The position numbers and the translations under genes were made by a program. Source: Flavobacteriales bacterium (GTDB lineage: Bacteria; Bacteroidota; Bacteroidia; Flavobacteriales_G; JALEGO01). Taken from it: a stretch of 64,000 nt of DNA. Each line of letters starts with the position of its first letter. The first letter of the stretch is position 1. Where the stretch lies: positions 1 to 64,000 of the forward strand of contig JAHDCS010000006.1 in assembly GCA_020629755.1 (NCBI GenBank). The letters are read 5' to 3'. The notes under the pieces are model-generated. The model searched no databases and had not been told where the DNA came from. It saw nothing but the letters and a program-made list of their open reading frames with translations. Of the stretch, positions 1 to 10,734 are shown one piece after another.

Positions 1-493
1 TTTGGGTAGAAGAATCATCTACTACATTCAGGTTGCCATTACCGATGTTGTAATCGGTGTTGTAACCACCCTGATTTAAATAGCCCCCTGCAAGTAATGA
101 ATCGGCTAAATCTTGCAACGATATACTTTGTGAGCCCCCGTCTTCAATTGTTAGTTTAATACTGTCTGGCACTAATCCAAACTGAAGTATTTTCTGATCA
201 TCAGAGCCTGTATTTTGAAACGAACTTACAAAATAGACCCAACGCGTGCCATCAAAATAATAAAAGAGCTTATCGCTCGTCTGATAAATCAATAGACCCG
301 TAGCTGGCGTACCCGACGCATTCACTACAGCTGTATCAGTTCTAGGAATAAGTAACCCCTTGTCTAAGGCATAAGCATCTAAAATAGCCGTCGGGTCAGG
401 TGTTGTGGTACCAACACCGACATTTTGCTGCGCAAAATGTCCGCCAGCTGAAACAAATATAAATACTAAAGAAAATAATAGAATTCGCATCAT
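1..493 (-). CDS. Secreted protein, partial (C-terminus beyond window); tail-fibre/structural-repeat-like
   Basis: Open frame from ATG at 493 reading off the window edge: MMRILLFSLVFIFVSAGGHFAQQNVGVGTTTPDPTAILD...; signal peptide plus 'NVGVGTT.P' motif typical of Bacteroidota tail-fibre-like secreted proteins. Confidence 0.7.
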   Translation of the reverse strand, partial: MMRILLFSLVFIFVSAGGHFAQQNVGVGTTTPDPTAILDAYALDKGLLIPRTDTAVVNASGTPATGLLIYQTSDKLFYYFDGTRWVYFVSSFQNTGSDDQKILQFGLVPDSIKLTIEDGGSQSISLQDLADSLLAGGYLNQGGYNTDYNIGNGNLNVVDDSSTQ

Positions 494-538
494 GTGTGTT
501 TTCTACGGGAGTTACCCTTAGAAAGTTACACTCAATCC

Positions 539-1729
539 CTAGCCCAAAACCTCAGCTACCTTCTCAGCCGCTTCTTTAAGCAGAATGACTGATTCTACTT
601 TAAGCCCAGATTTCTCAATAAGTTCTTTGGCTTCTTTCGCATTAGTGCCTTGTAAACGCACAATGATTGGCACTTTGATTTCTCCGATGTTTTTATACGC
701 ATCTACTACTCCTTGAGCAACACGATCGCAACGCACAATCCCCCCAAAAATATTCACCAAAATGGCTTTTACTTTCGGGTCTTTAAGAATAATTCTAAAG
801 GCTTTTTCAACGCGTTCAGCATTTGCCGTTCCGCCCACATCTAAAAAGTTAGCCGGATCACCGCCTGAAAGCTTAATGATGTCCATGGTAGCCATGGCTA
901 AACCTGCTCCGTTCACCATGCAGCCCACATTGCCGTCTAATTGCACATAATTTAAGCCCGCTTCGCCCGCTTCAACCTCCGTTGGGTCTTCTTCTGACTT
1001 ATCTCTTAGTTCGGCTAAATCTTTATGTCTAAAAAGCGCATTTTCATCTAAACTCACTTTAGAGTCTACCGCAATAATTTTATCGTCAGACGTCTTTAAG
1101 ACCGGATTAATCTCAAAAAGAGAAGCATCTGCCCCTTCGTATGCTTTATACAGGCAACTCACAAACTTCACCATTTGTTTAAAGGCCCCGCCAGACAAGC
1201 CAAGATTAAAGGCAATTTTTCTGGCCTGAAAACCCTGTAATCCAAGTCCAGGATCGATCTCTTCTGTAAAAATAAGATGCGGTGTTTTTTCAGCCACTGC
1301 CTCAATGTCCATCCCTCCTTCGGTCGAATACATAATCATATTTCGGCCAGTAGAACGGTTTAAAAGCACACTCATGTAAAATTCGCTGGGCTCAGAATCA
1401 CCCGGATAATACACATCTTGTGCAATTAATACTTTGTTTACTTTTTTACCTTCAGGCGGTGTTTGTGGAGTTTTAAGCATCATACCAATGATCTGAGATG
1501 AAATCTCTTTCACCTCATCTAGCGATTTTGCTAGCTTTACGCCGCCGCCTTTACCACGACCGCCGGCATGTATTTGCGCTTTAATCACCCACCAGTCTGT
1601 ACCTGTCGATTCATTCAGTTTTTTTGCTGCTTCAACGGCCTGTTCAGGCGTATCCGCTACAATACCTTCTTGAATGGCTACGCCATAACTTTTTAGTAAT
1701 TCTTTTCCTTGGTACTCGTGTAAATTCAT
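539..1729 (-). CDS. sucC: Succinyl-CoA ligase (ADP-forming) subunit beta
   Basis: [17 protein letters not shown]..., [10 protein letters not shown] motif. Confidence 0.97.
   Translation of the reverse strand: MNLHEYQGKELLKSYGVAIQEGIVADTPEQAVEAAKKLNESTGTDWWVIKAQIHAGGRGKGGGVKLAKSLDEVKEISSQIIGMMLKTPQTPPEGKKVNKVLIAQDVYYPGDSEPSEFYMSVLLNRSTGRNMIMYSTEGGMDIEAVAEKTPHLIFTEEIDPGLGLQGFQARKIAFNLGLSGGAFKQMVKFVSCLYKAYEGADASLFEINPVLKTSDDKIIAVDSKVSLDENALFRHKDLAELRDKSEEDPTEVEAGEAGLNYVQLDGNVGCMVNGAGLAMATMDIIKLSGGDPANFLDVGGTANAERVEKAFRIILKDPKVKAILVNIFGGIVRCDRVAQGVVDAYKNIGEIKVPIIVRLQGTNAKEAKELIEKSGLKVESVILLKEAAEKVAEVLG
738..745 (-). repeat. GGGGGGAT motif 1
   Basis: gaatatttttGGGGGGATtgt; sense in sucC (FGGI). 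Confidence 0.9.
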
Positions 1730-1759
1730 GGTTTTTCGCTTTTGAACAAATATAGAAAA

Positions 1760-2821
1760 CTATGGCTTTTTAGAGACAAATAATTGATCTTTTCCTAGAG
1801 CAAACACCTCGGGTTCTTCAAAAAATGGAATAGATGGCTTTTCAAGACCTTTGCCAATGGCCTTATTTGATTTGAAGACACGGATTTCATCGATAACACC
1901 TCCCTTATGAAACGATTCTAAAAGTGCTTTTCCGCCTTCTACAATAAGCGAGTGTATGTTTTTTTCATAGAGCTTTCTTAGTATTTGAGGGATAATGTTA
2001 TTAGAAAAATCAATCGTCAAAAATTCTTTGTTTTTTCGGAGGGATGGATGTTTGCTCTGGGTAAATACAAGGGTAGGATGCTTATCTGAAAGCAAATGAT
2101 GTGTGGGTGGTATTTTACAGCTTTTATCTAAAGTGACCCTCAGGGGATGCTTGCCTTGCCAATGCCTAGTGGTAAGTTTAGGATTATCTGTTATAGCCGT
2201 TTGTGTGCCAACCATAATGGCGTCTTCCTGGGTTCTATATTTATGCGAGAGGCTTTGTGAAAAAACATTTGAAAGAGCAACCGGAGCTAAACCTCCATTT
2301 GTATCTTTTGCTATATATCCCTCCGCGCTTTGTGCCCATTTTGCGATCACGTAGGGGCGCTTTTGAGTATGGTATACAAAAAACCTTTGGTTGATTTGAT
2401 AACACTCGTCTTTTAAAACCCCTAAAGTGAGCTTTACACCTGCGGCTTTTAGTTTTTTAAGCCCCTTGCCATTTACTTTTTCAAAAGGATCTAGACACCC
2501 CACTACAACGCGTTTAATATTGTGTTTTAAGATCAAATCTACGCAAGGCGGTGTTTTGCCGTGATGCGCACAGGGCTCTAGAGTCACATAGAGCGTTGAT
2601 TCTAAAAGTAATGTTTTGTCTACAACAGACGCAAGAGCATTTACCTCAGCATGTGCAGCCCCATATTCTTGGTGATACCCTTCTCCAATAATGATTTGAT
2701 CATGTACAATCACACAGCCCACCAAAGGATTTGGAGACACCTTCCCCTGGCCTAGCTTTGCAAGCTGTATAGCTCTTCTCATAAATAACTTATCTGTCTG
2801 ACTATGCATATCTTTGTTCAA
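1760..2821 (-). CDS. ribD: Bifunctional riboflavin biosynthesis deaminase/reductase
   Basis: MRRAIQLAKLGQGKVSPNPLVGCVIV, HAEVNAL, PCAHHGKTPPC zinc-site motifs. Confidence 0.95.
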   Translation of the reverse strand: MNKDMHSQTDKLFMRRAIQLAKLGQGKVSPNPLVGCVIVHDQIIIGEGYHQEYGAAHAEVNALASVVDKTLLLESTLYVTLEPCAHHGKTPPCVDLILKHNIKRVVVGCLDPFEKVNGKGLKKLKAAGVKLTLGVLKDECYQINQRFFVYHTQKRPYVIAKWAQSAEGYIAKDTNGGLAPVALSNVFSQSLSHKYRTQEDAIMVGTQTAITDNPKLTTRHWQGKHPLRVTLDKSCKIPPTHHLLSDKHPTLVFTQSKHPSLRKNKEFLTIDFSNNIIPQILRKLYEKNIHSLIVEGGKALLESFHKGGVIDEIRVFKSNKAIGKGLEKPSIPFFEEPEVFALGKDQLFVSKKP

Positions 2822-2834
2822 AATTAGCCCTTAA

Positions 2835-3677
2835 TTGACGATTAAAAAAAGTATACATGCCCTGAGCGCTTCTCTTGAAAAGATTTACCCCAAAGAAGAA
2901 GCCAAGCAAATTGCCATAATGGCTATTGGACACCTTACAGGTCTTCAAAAAAGCAAATTAATACTCAAAGAACATCAAGCGCTGAGCCTTCAAGAGTCTG
3001 AAACGCTACAGGCGTATGCAAAAAGGCTTTTAAAGCACGAGCCTATACAATACGTACTTGAAGAATGTTTTTTTTACGATGCGCTATTCTATGTGAATAA
3101 AAACTGCTTAATTCCCAGAGCTGAAACTGAAGAACTCGTTCAGCTCATCCTTCAGAGGCATCCTATAGATTCAAAAACAGTATTAGATATAGGCACAGGC
3201 AGTGGATGCATTGCATTAAGTTTAAAATCACAAAGGCCTACCTGGAGCATCTCAGCACTTGACATATCTAAACCAGCCCTAGAAGTCGCTAAAAAAAACG
3301 CCAAAGATCTTAAGCTCGATTGTCTGTTTATACACGAGAATATTTTATCCCCCCAAAACACCTACACGCCATTTGATATCATTGTGAGCAATCCGCCCTA
3401 TGTGGCTGAATATGAAAAAAAAGACATGCAAAAACACGTGCTTAATTACGAGCCCAAAGAAGCCCTTTTTTCGGCCCCAGATCCTTTAAAATACTATAAG
3501 GCTATCTTTAAATTTTCTAACCAATACCTCACAAAAAATGGGCATTTATATTTTGAAATTAATCCTTTATACAAAAAAGAGCTTACTGAAATAGCTGAAA
3601 AAGAAAATTACACACTTGACTACACGCATATTGACTTTAACCATAAAAAAAGACACCTATGCTTTGTAAAAAGATAA
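2835..3677 (+). CDS. prmC: Peptide chain release factor N5-glutamine methyltransferase (TTG start in track)
   Basis: LDIGTGSGCIALSL and SNPPYV motifs. Confidence 0.93.
   Translation: MTIKKSIHALSASLEKIYPKEEAKQIAIMAIGHLTGLQKSKLILKEHQALSLQESETLQAYAKRLLKHEPIQYVLEECFFYDALFYVNKNCLIPRAETEELVQLILQRHPIDSKTVLDIGTGSGCIALSLKSQRPTWSISALDISKPALEVAKKNAKDLKLDCLFIHENILSPQNTYTPFDIIVSNPPYVAEYEKKDMQKHVLNYEPKEALFSAPDPLKYYKAIFKFSNQYLTKNGHLYFEINPLYKKELTEIAEKENYTLDYTHIDFNHKKRHLCFVKR
3347..3354 (-). repeat. GGGGGGAT motif 2
   Basis: ggtgttttGGGGGGATaaaa; antisense in prmC (SPQ). Confidence 0.9.
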
Positions 3678-3724
3678 ATGGCATCTATTTTGTATTACAT
3701 TTGTGAGTAATAAACGTAACTGTT

Positions 3725-4429
3725 ATGAAAAAGATTATATTATCAGGAATTAGTATTTTACTTTTTTCGGCCTCTGTATTTAGCCAAAAAGTACCCAAAA
3801 TAGAAGTCACTGAAACTAAAGATGTGCTCAATGAAGACACCAGAAACTGTTTTGCCGTTGAAGTGTATGGAAATGACAAATCAATTGTTGAAAAAGACTT
3901 AAAAAGCGCTTTAAAATCGAAAGACGCTAAAGTAACCACCAAAAAAGAGTTCTTTGCAGACAATGCCGTTTTTAAAGAATTTGGCGACAATAACTCAGTA
4001 GATGTTTACGCTAAAATTGAAGAGAAATCAGAAAACTCTTTTATGCTTGTAGCAGCTGTTGATTTAGGTGGTGCCTATCTATCCTCTTCAGATGAGGCGC
4101 ATAAAGTAAAAGCTGAAGCTTTCAAAAACTTCATCAGAGAAATTGCGATTCAAGCCTCTAGAGATGCTGTGAAAGAAGAAGTAAAAACAGCTGAAAAATT
4201 GCTTTCTAAGCAAGAAAAAGAATTTGATGGTTTAAAAAAGGATAAAGAAAACCTTGAGAAAGACATCAAAGACAATGAAAAGCAAATTGAAGAATCGAAG
4301 AAAAAGATCGAAGAAGATAAGCGTAACATAGAAGAAAACGCTAAAAAGCAAACCGAAAAACAAACTGAAATTCAAAAACAACGCGAAGTTGTAAAAGAAC
4401 TACAGCTTAAAGAAAAAGCAGTGAAATAA
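3725..4429 (+). CDS. Secreted protein with C-terminal coiled coil, unknown function
   Basis: Signal peptide; heptad-rich K/E C-terminus. Confidence 0.75.
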   Translation: MKKIILSGISILLFSASVFSQKVPKIEVTETKDVLNEDTRNCFAVEVYGNDKSIVEKDLKSALKSKDAKVTTKKEFFADNAVFKEFGDNNSVDVYAKIEEKSENSFMLVAAVDLGGAYLSSSDEAHKVKAEAFKNFIREIAIQASRDAVKEEVKTAEKLLSKQEKEFDGLKKDKENLEKDIKDNEKQIEESKKKIEEDKRNIEENAKKQTEKQTEIQKQREVVKELQLKEKAVK

Positions 4430-4451
4430 CTTTCTTTACAGTTTAATTGTT

Positions 4452-5801
4452 TTATAAAAGGCTCTTGATAAGATCAAGGGCCTTTTTTTGTAGAGCTTCA
4501 TGTGAAGAAAACTGCTCAATATCTTTCCAGGTTAAAATCTCTTGCATGATTTTTTCTTGGGTTTTACCTCTTTTCAACGCCTCTGAGTAGGGCGTATGCG
4601 AAAACGTGACCATACTGTACAAAGGCGTCCAAAGGCGGGGGTGTTTTTGAGCCAAAAAACTCTCGATTTTCTTTTGCAATAAAAAAGAAGGGTCTGCCAC
4701 CCGATCGCGCATCTCAATAAAATTGTACAAAGCCAGTTCGCTTATGGCTTTAGCGTCTTCTATCCTTTGATCAGAGAACTGTGAAATGGTTTTTTGAATA
4801 TCTTTTTTATTCGCTAATAGCAATGCATTAAACAGCGTGCAATCTTCAAATCCGCTATTCATGCCTTGCCCGTAAAAAGGCACAATGGCATGGGCGGCAT
4901 CGCCCAATAAACAGACATTATCTTTATAATGCCAGGGGTTTGCCATGGTATATACAAGGTGTGAGGTGGGGTTGTTTTTGAAATCGTGTTCTAAATCTCC
5001 AATAAGGGTATACGCATCGGGGAAAGCCGCTTTGAAAAACCTTTCAAAGCTTTCAAATGTGCTTAGACTTTCAAAAGAATCAGCCCCTTTTAAAGGATAA
5101 AAAAGTGTACAGGTAAATGTTTTATCGTGATTGGGCAAAGCGATGAGCATATAATTACCACGGGGCCAAATATGAAGCGCGTTGTGATTCTCTAGAAGAT
5201 ATCCGCCCGAATGGCTCGCTGGGATTTCAAATTCTTTATAGCCATGAGAAATATACTGTTGAGAAAAGTTAAAGCCAGGTGTTTTTTGCATAGCCAAGCG
5301 CACTTTTGAAAAAGCCCCATCGGTGCCAAATAAAACCGAATAGTTTTTTTTGGTCTGTTTTTTTGTTTGATAATGCTCAAAAGTGAGGGCCTGAGTCTTA
5401 AAATTAAGATCTATGAGCTTTTCATTGAAATGTAAATGAACATCTTTATTTTTATCGGCCTCTTCTAGAAGCGCAATGTTTAAGTCGGCTCTGGGCACCG
5501 AATAAATGGCTTGAGCGCCACTGCCATAGGCTTGATAGGTAAGCGCCCCGCTTGTGTCATGCATCACGCGACCCTTCATAGGGATAACGATTTTTCGAAT
5601 ACGCTGATCCATCTCGACCTTTTGCAAGGCCTTCCAACCCCGATCAGAAAGTGCTAAATTAATAGAACGTCCGCCCATAAAATCATGGGCTCTTGGATCA
5701 GATCTTTTTTCATATACATCAACAGAACATCCGTTTTTTGATAAAAAAAGGCTATGCAGAGACCCAACTAGCCCAGCACCTATAATGGTAATGTTTTGCA
5801 T
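4452..5801 (-). CDS. kmo: Kynurenine 3-monooxygenase (FAD)
   Basis: ITIIGAGLVGSLHSLFLSKNG; GDAAHAIVPFYGQGMNSGFED. Confidence 0.93.
   Translation of the reverse strand: MQNITIIGAGLVGSLHSLFLSKNGCSVDVYEKRSDPRAHDFMGGRSINLALSDRGWKALQKVEMDQRIRKIVIPMKGRVMHDTSGALTYQAYGSGAQAIYSVPRADLNIALLEEADKNKDVHLHFNEKLIDLNFKTQALTFEHYQTKKQTKKNYSVLFGTDGAFSKVRLAMQKTPGFNFSQQYISHGYKEFEIPASHSGGYLLENHNALHIWPRGNYMLIALPNHDKTFTCTLFYPLKGADSFESLSTFESFERFFKAAFPDAYTLIGDLEHDFKNNPTSHLVYTMANPWHYKDNVCLLGDAAHAIVPFYGQGMNSGFEDCTLFNALLLANKKDIQKTISQFSDQRIEDAKAISELALYNFIEMRDRVADPSFLLQKKIESFLAQKHPRLWTPLYSMVTFSHTPYSEALKRGKTQEKIMQEILTWKDIEQFSSHEALQKKALDLIKSLL
4457..4489 (+). terminator. Rho-independent terminator, overlapping the 3' end of the convergent kmo CDS
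   Basis: AAAGGCTCTTGAT-aag-ATCAAGGGCCTTTTTTT hairpin plus T-tract. Confidence 0.75.
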
Positions 5802-5831
5802 GAAACTAAAGGTAGAAAACCTTAAAACGAA

Positions 5832-7373
5832 TTACCCATTCATCGATACCAAAAACTCTTCATTGCTTTGGGTAAACTTCATTTTATCTTGAATAAAGGT
5901 CATCGCTTCCACTGGATTCATGTCCGCAAGGTGTTTCCTTAAAATCCATACACGTTGAAGGGTTTCTCTATCGAGTAATATGTCGTCTCTTCTAGTAGAT
6001 GAAGAAATAATATCAATGGCTGGGAATATTCTTCTATTAGATATCTTACGGTCTAATTGCAGCTCCATGTTGCCTGTTCCTTTAAATTCTTCAAAGATTA
6101 CCTCATCCATTTTAGAGCCCGTTTCTGTAAGGGCTGTTGCAATAATGGAGAGAGAACCCCCATTTTCAATATTTCTGGCAGCGCCAAAGAATCGCTTAGG
6201 TTTGTGCAGTGCGTTAGCATCAACCCCGCCCGTTAACACTTTACCTGAAGCAGGTGATACGGTGTTGTATGCTCGAGCAAGTCTAGTAATAGAATCTAGA
6301 AGAATTACTACGTCGTGTCCGCATTCGGTGAGTCTTTTCGCTTTTTCTAAGACTAGATTGGCTATTTTCACATGACGCTCAGCCGGCTCATCAAACGTAG
6401 AAGCAATCACTTCTGCATTGACACTTCTGGCCATATCGGTCACCTCTTCTGGTCTTTCATCAATTAAAAGTACAATAAGGTAAGCTTCTGGATGATTCGC
6501 TGCAATCGCATTAGCTACATCTTTTAACAAAACAGTTTTACCTGTTTTTGGCTGCGCTACAATAAGTCCTCTTTGTCCTTTGCCAATAGGGGCAAATAAA
6601 TCCATAATACGCGTAGACATGCTGTCTTTGGCATGCCCTGTTAATTTGAATTTTTCATCTGGAAAGAGCGGAGTGAGGTAATCAAAAGGTACACGGTTTC
6701 TAATTTGGTCAGGTGTTTTTCCGTTTATTTTTTCAATGTTAGTTAATGGAAAATATTTTTCACCTTCTCTTGGGGGTCTAATCTGTCCAACAATAGTATC
6801 GCCTGTTTTTAAGCCAAACAGCTTAATTTGATTCTGAGAAATATAAATATCATCCGGCGAAGACAAATAGTTATAATCAGATGAACGCATAAAGCCATAT
6901 CCATCTGACATAATCTCAAGTACGCCTTCAGTAGTTACATCACCATCAAATTCAATTTGTGGTTTTGGGGGTTCTGGCTGTTTTTTTTGCTGTTGGTCTT
7001 TGCTATTGTGCGTCTCTTGCTTTTTGGTTTGAGACGTATTTTGTGGTTTTTTATCTTGTGTGCTCTCTTTACTTGAAGAAACCTTAGGTTTTTTTTCAAC
7101 TGGCTCTTCTTCTTTTTTGGTATTGCGCGGCTTCTCTTTCGGCATTTTTTTCACTACCGGCACACCGTTTTCTTGTGCTTTATCTTTTACAACACGTTTC
7201 CTTCTAAGAGGTTTTTTCTCTTCATTTTCAGAAGGCTTAAGTGCTTGTTGGTCCAAAATAGCATAAACCAATTCGTCTTTTTTTAATTTATCGGCCTTTT
7301 TAACTTCTAATTCTTTGGCTATCGTTCTCAGGTCTTCTTCAACCTTAGCGTTCAGCTGCGCAATATCGTACAT
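5832..7373 (-). CDS. rho: Transcription termination factor Rho with long low-complexity insertion
   Basis: [18 protein letters not shown] Walker [29 protein letters not shown]. Confidence 0.97.
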   Translation of the reverse strand: MYDIAQLNAKVEEDLRTIAKELEVKKADKLKKDELVYAILDQQALKPSENEEKKPLRRKRVVKDKAQENGVPVVKKMPKEKPRNTKKEEEPVEKKPKVSSSKESTQDKKPQNTSQTKKQETHNSKDQQQKKQPEPPKPQIEFDGDVTTEGVLEIMSDGYGFMRSSDYNYLSSPDDIYISQNQIKLFGLKTGDTIVGQIRPPREGEKYFPLTNIEKINGKTPDQIRNRVPFDYLTPLFPDEKFKLTGHAKDSMSTRIMDLFAPIGKGQRGLIVAQPKTGKTVLLKDVANAIAANHPEAYLIVLLIDERPEEVTDMARSVNAEVIASTFDEPAERHVKIANLVLEKAKRLTECGHDVVILLDSITRLARAYNTVSPASGKVLTGGVDANALHKPKRFFGAARNIENGGSLSIIATALTETGSKMDEVIFEEFKGTGNMELQLDRKISNRRIFPAIDIISSSTRRDDILLDRETLQRVWILRKHLADMNPVEAMTFIQDKMKFTQSNEEFLVSMNG

Positions 7374-7506
7374 GATGTCTAAAATGTATTATAAAAAACA
7401 GTTATTGTATTATTTGAATATAAATCTTTGAGATTTTTGCCTTTTTCGAACAAAAGACCATGCAATACTACAAAATGCATTTAACTTTGCAAACAAATGT
7501 TAAAAA

Positions 7507-7929
7507 ATGATCCAAAGAATACAGACGCTTTATAGTATTTTAGCACTTCTCTTTTTACTTATTCCTATCTTTTTTACAAACAGCACGCAAGCTTTTGATG
7601 GGCACCAAGACACTCTTTTAGTAATACTTAGTACCGCTAAGCTATTTTTTGCTTTACTCACTTTGGTGTGCTTATGTTTAAGTATTATTTTATTCAAAAG
7701 TATTGACAAACAAAAAAAAGCAGCTTTTCTAGCTCAATTATTTTTGCTTTTACTTTTAATCTGTTTATTGTGTTTTTACTTATCAAGCTCATTTCGTTCA
7801 ACTTATGCAATGCCAGATACTGTCGCCTTCCCTTTACTTATATGTATCGCCTTCATTTTTAGTGTTCTATCCCACAGAGCTATAAAAAAAGACCATGAAC
7901 TTTTAAAATCGGTTGATAGAATTCGATAA
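7507..7929 (+). CDS. DUF4293-like membrane protein
   Basis: MIQRIQTLYSILALLFLLIPIFF; multiple TM segments. Confidence 0.75.
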   Translation: MIQRIQTLYSILALLFLLIPIFFTNSTQAFDGHQDTLLVILSTAKLFFALLTLVCLCLSIILFKSIDKQKKAAFLAQLFLLLLLICLLCFYLSSSFRSTYAMPDTVAFPLLICIAFIFSVLSHRAIKKDHELLKSVDRIR

Positions 7930-7960
7930 TTAGCGTATACTTGCGCCCTGAAAAGCGGAA

Positions 7961-8812
7961 ATGCAAACCATATACACCAAATCTGAACTTAAAGAAAAAG
8001 TTCAATCTCTTCTAAACGAGAAAAAAACCATTGGTCTTGTCCCGACTATGGGAGCTTTACATGAGGGACATATGTCTTTAGTTCAAAGTGCTAGAGATGA
8101 AAACGATATTGTGATTTGCAGCATTTTTGTCAATCCAACCCAGTTCAATAATAAAGAAGATTTAGAGAAATACCCCAGAACTCTAGTCAACGACCAAGCT
8201 TACCTTAAAGAAAACGACTGCGACATTGTCTTTGCACCTCAGGCCGAAGATATATATGACCACAACCACCAAGATATCCAGATTGATTTTTACGGCTTAG
8301 ATAAGGTGATGGAGGGGCCCAATCGACCTGGACATTTTGAAGGGGTCGTTAACATTGTTCATCTCTTATTCTCTCTTTGTAAACCAACCCGTGCGTACTT
8401 TGGAGAAAAAGACTTTCAACAGCTCTCAATTATAAGGGCTTTGCAAAAACAAAAGCATCCTAAACTTGACATTATAGGCTGTGAAATTATTCGTGAAAAA
8501 TCTGGCCTTGCTATGAGTTCGCGTAATGCTCGACTTAGTGGGGTAGGCATTGAAAGAGCGTCAGAAATATTTTATTGCTTGCAACAAGCTAAGGGCCTAA
8601 TAGAAAAACATACCCCTAGTGAAGTCAAAGAATGGGTTGAAGCCTTTTTTGATTCTAAAACGTATTTCAAACTCGAATACTTCTCTATTGCTAATGCCCA
8701 TGATCTTTCTGAAGCCAAATCTTGGAAAGACTCAAATCACATTAGAGCCTTTGTGGTCGTGCACTTAGAAGATGTGCGTTTAATTGATAATATAGCCTTT
8801 AAAGAAGATTAG
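7961..8812 (+). CDS. panC: Pantothenate synthetase
   Basis: [33 protein letters not shown]. Confidence 0.97.
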   Translation: MQTIYTKSELKEKVQSLLNEKKTIGLVPTMGALHEGHMSLVQSARDENDIVICSIFVNPTQFNNKEDLEKYPRTLVNDQAYLKENDCDIVFAPQAEDIYDHNHQDIQIDFYGLDKVMEGPNRPGHFEGVVNIVHLLFSLCKPTRAYFGEKDFQQLSIIRALQKQKHPKLDIIGCEIIREKSGLAMSSRNARLSGVGIERASEIFYCLQQAKGLIEKHTPSEVKEWVEAFFDSKTYFKLEYFSIANAHDLSEAKSWKDSNHIRAFVVVHLEDVRLIDNIAFKED

Positions 8813-10136
8813 GATTCTCTTCTAAAAACTTAGTGTTGTATTTACCTTCTCTAAAATTTTTATCTGCCATTAAAGCCAAATGAAACGGAATAGTGGTTTG
8901 AATACCTTCAATGACATACTCACTTAATGCGCGTTGCATTTTTGTAATGGCCTCTTCTCGTGTTTGCGCCACAGTGATGAGTTTAGAAATCATTGAATCG
9001 TAATTTGGGGGGATGGTGTATCCAGAAAACACATGTGTGTCAATACGAATACCATGTCCGCCAGGCGAATGATAATTGGTTATTTTACCTGGAGAAGGCC
9101 TAAAATCTTTACTCGGGTCTTCAGCATTAATACGGCACTGAATGGCATGCATTTTAGGGACATAATTTTTACCCGAGATGCGGTCTCCGGCTGCCAATTT
9201 TATTTGTTCTTTGATTAAATCAAAATCTATGACCTCTTCCGTGATGGTATGTTCGACCTGAATACGGGTATTCATTTCCATAAAATAGAAGTTGCGGTTT
9301 TTATCCACCAAAAATTCTACAGTACCTACTCCTTCATAATCAATAGCCTCAGCGGCTTTAATAGCAGCCTGCCCCATCTTTTCACGAAGTTTTTCTGTCA
9401 TAAAAGGTGAAGGGGTTTCTTCTACTAACTTTTGATGGCGTCTCTGAATAGAACAATCTCTCTCACCTAAATGGCAAGCACGTTTGCCATCGGCTGCAAT
9501 TTGAATCTCTATGTGGCGAGGCTCTTCTACAAACTTTTCCATGTACATGCCCGGATTACCAAAAGAGGCTTCTGCTTCTTTAGAGGCTGAGAGAAAAGCT
9601 TCTTCTAATTCTTGCTCATCTTTTACCACACGCATCCCTTTACCACCACCACCGGCAGTAGCTTTAATCATCACAGGATACTTTATGCTTTTAGCTACTT
9701 TTTTAGCCTGCTCTACATCTTCTAAAATCCCTTCTGATCCTGGAATAACTGGAACACCCACTTTTTTCATGGTTGCCTTTGCGCTGGCTTTATCCCCCAT
9801 GGCATCAATCATCTCAGGAGAAGCCCCAATAAACTTTAGCCCGTTCTCAGCACAAATTTTAGAGAATTTTGCATTCTCTGATAAAAACCCATAGCCAGGA
9901 TGGATAGCGTCTGCATTGGTGATTTCAGCTGCAGCAATAATACGCGCCATATTTAAGTAAGATTCAGCACTACTTGCTGGTCCAATACAAACAGCTTCGT
10001 CTGCAAACTTTACATGTAGACTTTCTTTATCAGCAGATGAATATACGGCAACCGTTTGAATGCCCATCTCTTTACAGGTGCGAATAACCCGCAATGCTAT
10101 TTCACCTCTATTGGCGACTAAAATTTTCTTAAACAT
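8799..10136 (-). CDS. accC: Acetyl-CoA carboxylase biotin carboxylase subunit
   Basis: [42 protein letters not shown]. Confidence 0.97.
   Translation of the reverse strand: MFKKILVANRGEIALRVIRTCKEMGIQTVAVYSSADKESLHVKFADEAVCIGPASSAESYLNMARIIAAAEITNADAIHPGYGFLSENAKFSKICAENGLKFIGASPEMIDAMGDKASAKATMKKVGVPVIPGSEGILEDVEQAKKVAKSIKYPVMIKATAGGGGKGMRVVKDEQELEEAFLSASKEAEASFGNPGMYMEKFVEEPRHIEIQIAADGKRACHLGERDCSIQRRHQKLVEETPSPFMTEKLREKMGQAAIKAAEAIDYEGVGTVEFLVDKNRNFYFMEMNTRIQVEHTITEEVIDFDLIKEQIKLAAGDRISGKNYVPKMHAIQCRINAEDPSKDFRPSPGKITNYHSPGGHGIRIDTHVFSGYTIPPNYDSMISKLITVAQTREEAITKMQRALSEYVIEGIQTTIPFHLALMADKNFREGKYNTKFLEENPNLL
9007..9014 (+). repeat. GGGGGGAT motif 3
   Basis: gtaatttGGGGGGATggtg; antisense in accC (IPPN). 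Confidence 0.9.
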
Positions 10137-10159
10137 GAAAATAGTTTTTAAACAGCTTC

Positions 10160-10672
10160 TTAATTTGGCTCAACTAAAAACAAAGGCTGGTCGTATTCAA
10201 CAGGCTTAGTATCGTCTACCAATACTTTTACTATTTTACCACTCACTTCTGACTCAATTTCATTGAAAAGCTTCATGGCTTCTATAATACAAAGCACCTT
10301 GCCTTGCTCAATTGCATCGCCTACAGCAATAAAAGGGGGTTTATCTGGAGCTGAAGAACGATAAAAAGTCCCGATCATGGGCGATTTAATCGTGATTAAA
10401 TTTTCGCTAGCTGCAGCTGTTTTTTCTTCTTTCGCAGCAGGTACAGGCTCAGGTTTGATCGTTTGTGGCGCGACTTGCTGTACTTCAACAGCCTGAGCAA
10501 CGGGCACTTGAATGGGTTGAATTTGTGGTTTTTCCACGATCTTTTCAACTACTCTTTCAGGGCCGTTTTTAACATTTATTTTAAATTCATCTGTCTCTAG
10601 ATCAACCTCTGACACACCTGACTTGGCAATAAACTTAATTAAGGCCTGTACTTTATCAAAATTAAATCCCAT
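10160..10672 (-). CDS. accB: Acetyl-CoA carboxylase biotin carboxyl carrier protein
   Basis: [13 protein letters not shown] biotinylation motif. Confidence 0.96.
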   Translation of the reverse strand: MGFNFDKVQALIKFIAKSGVSEVDLETDEFKINVKNGPERVVEKIVEKPQIQPIQVPVAQAVEVQQVAPQTIKPEPVPAAKEEKTAAASENLITIKSPMIGTFYRSSAPDKPPFIAVGDAIEQGKVLCIIEAMKLFNEIESEVSGKIVKVLVDDTKPVEYDQPLFLVEPN

Positions 10673-10734
10673 AGTGTTTAATTAGCCCTCAAATATACAA
10701 AGGCATTTGCACACGTAAAAATAAAATTTACGCC

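Noticed and set aside
5980-6375. 131-aa ORF antisense to rho
   Set aside because: Lies entirely over the conserved Rho ATPase coding region on the opposite strand.
9511-9894. 127-aa ORF antisense to accC
   Set aside because: Shadow ORF of conserved accC.
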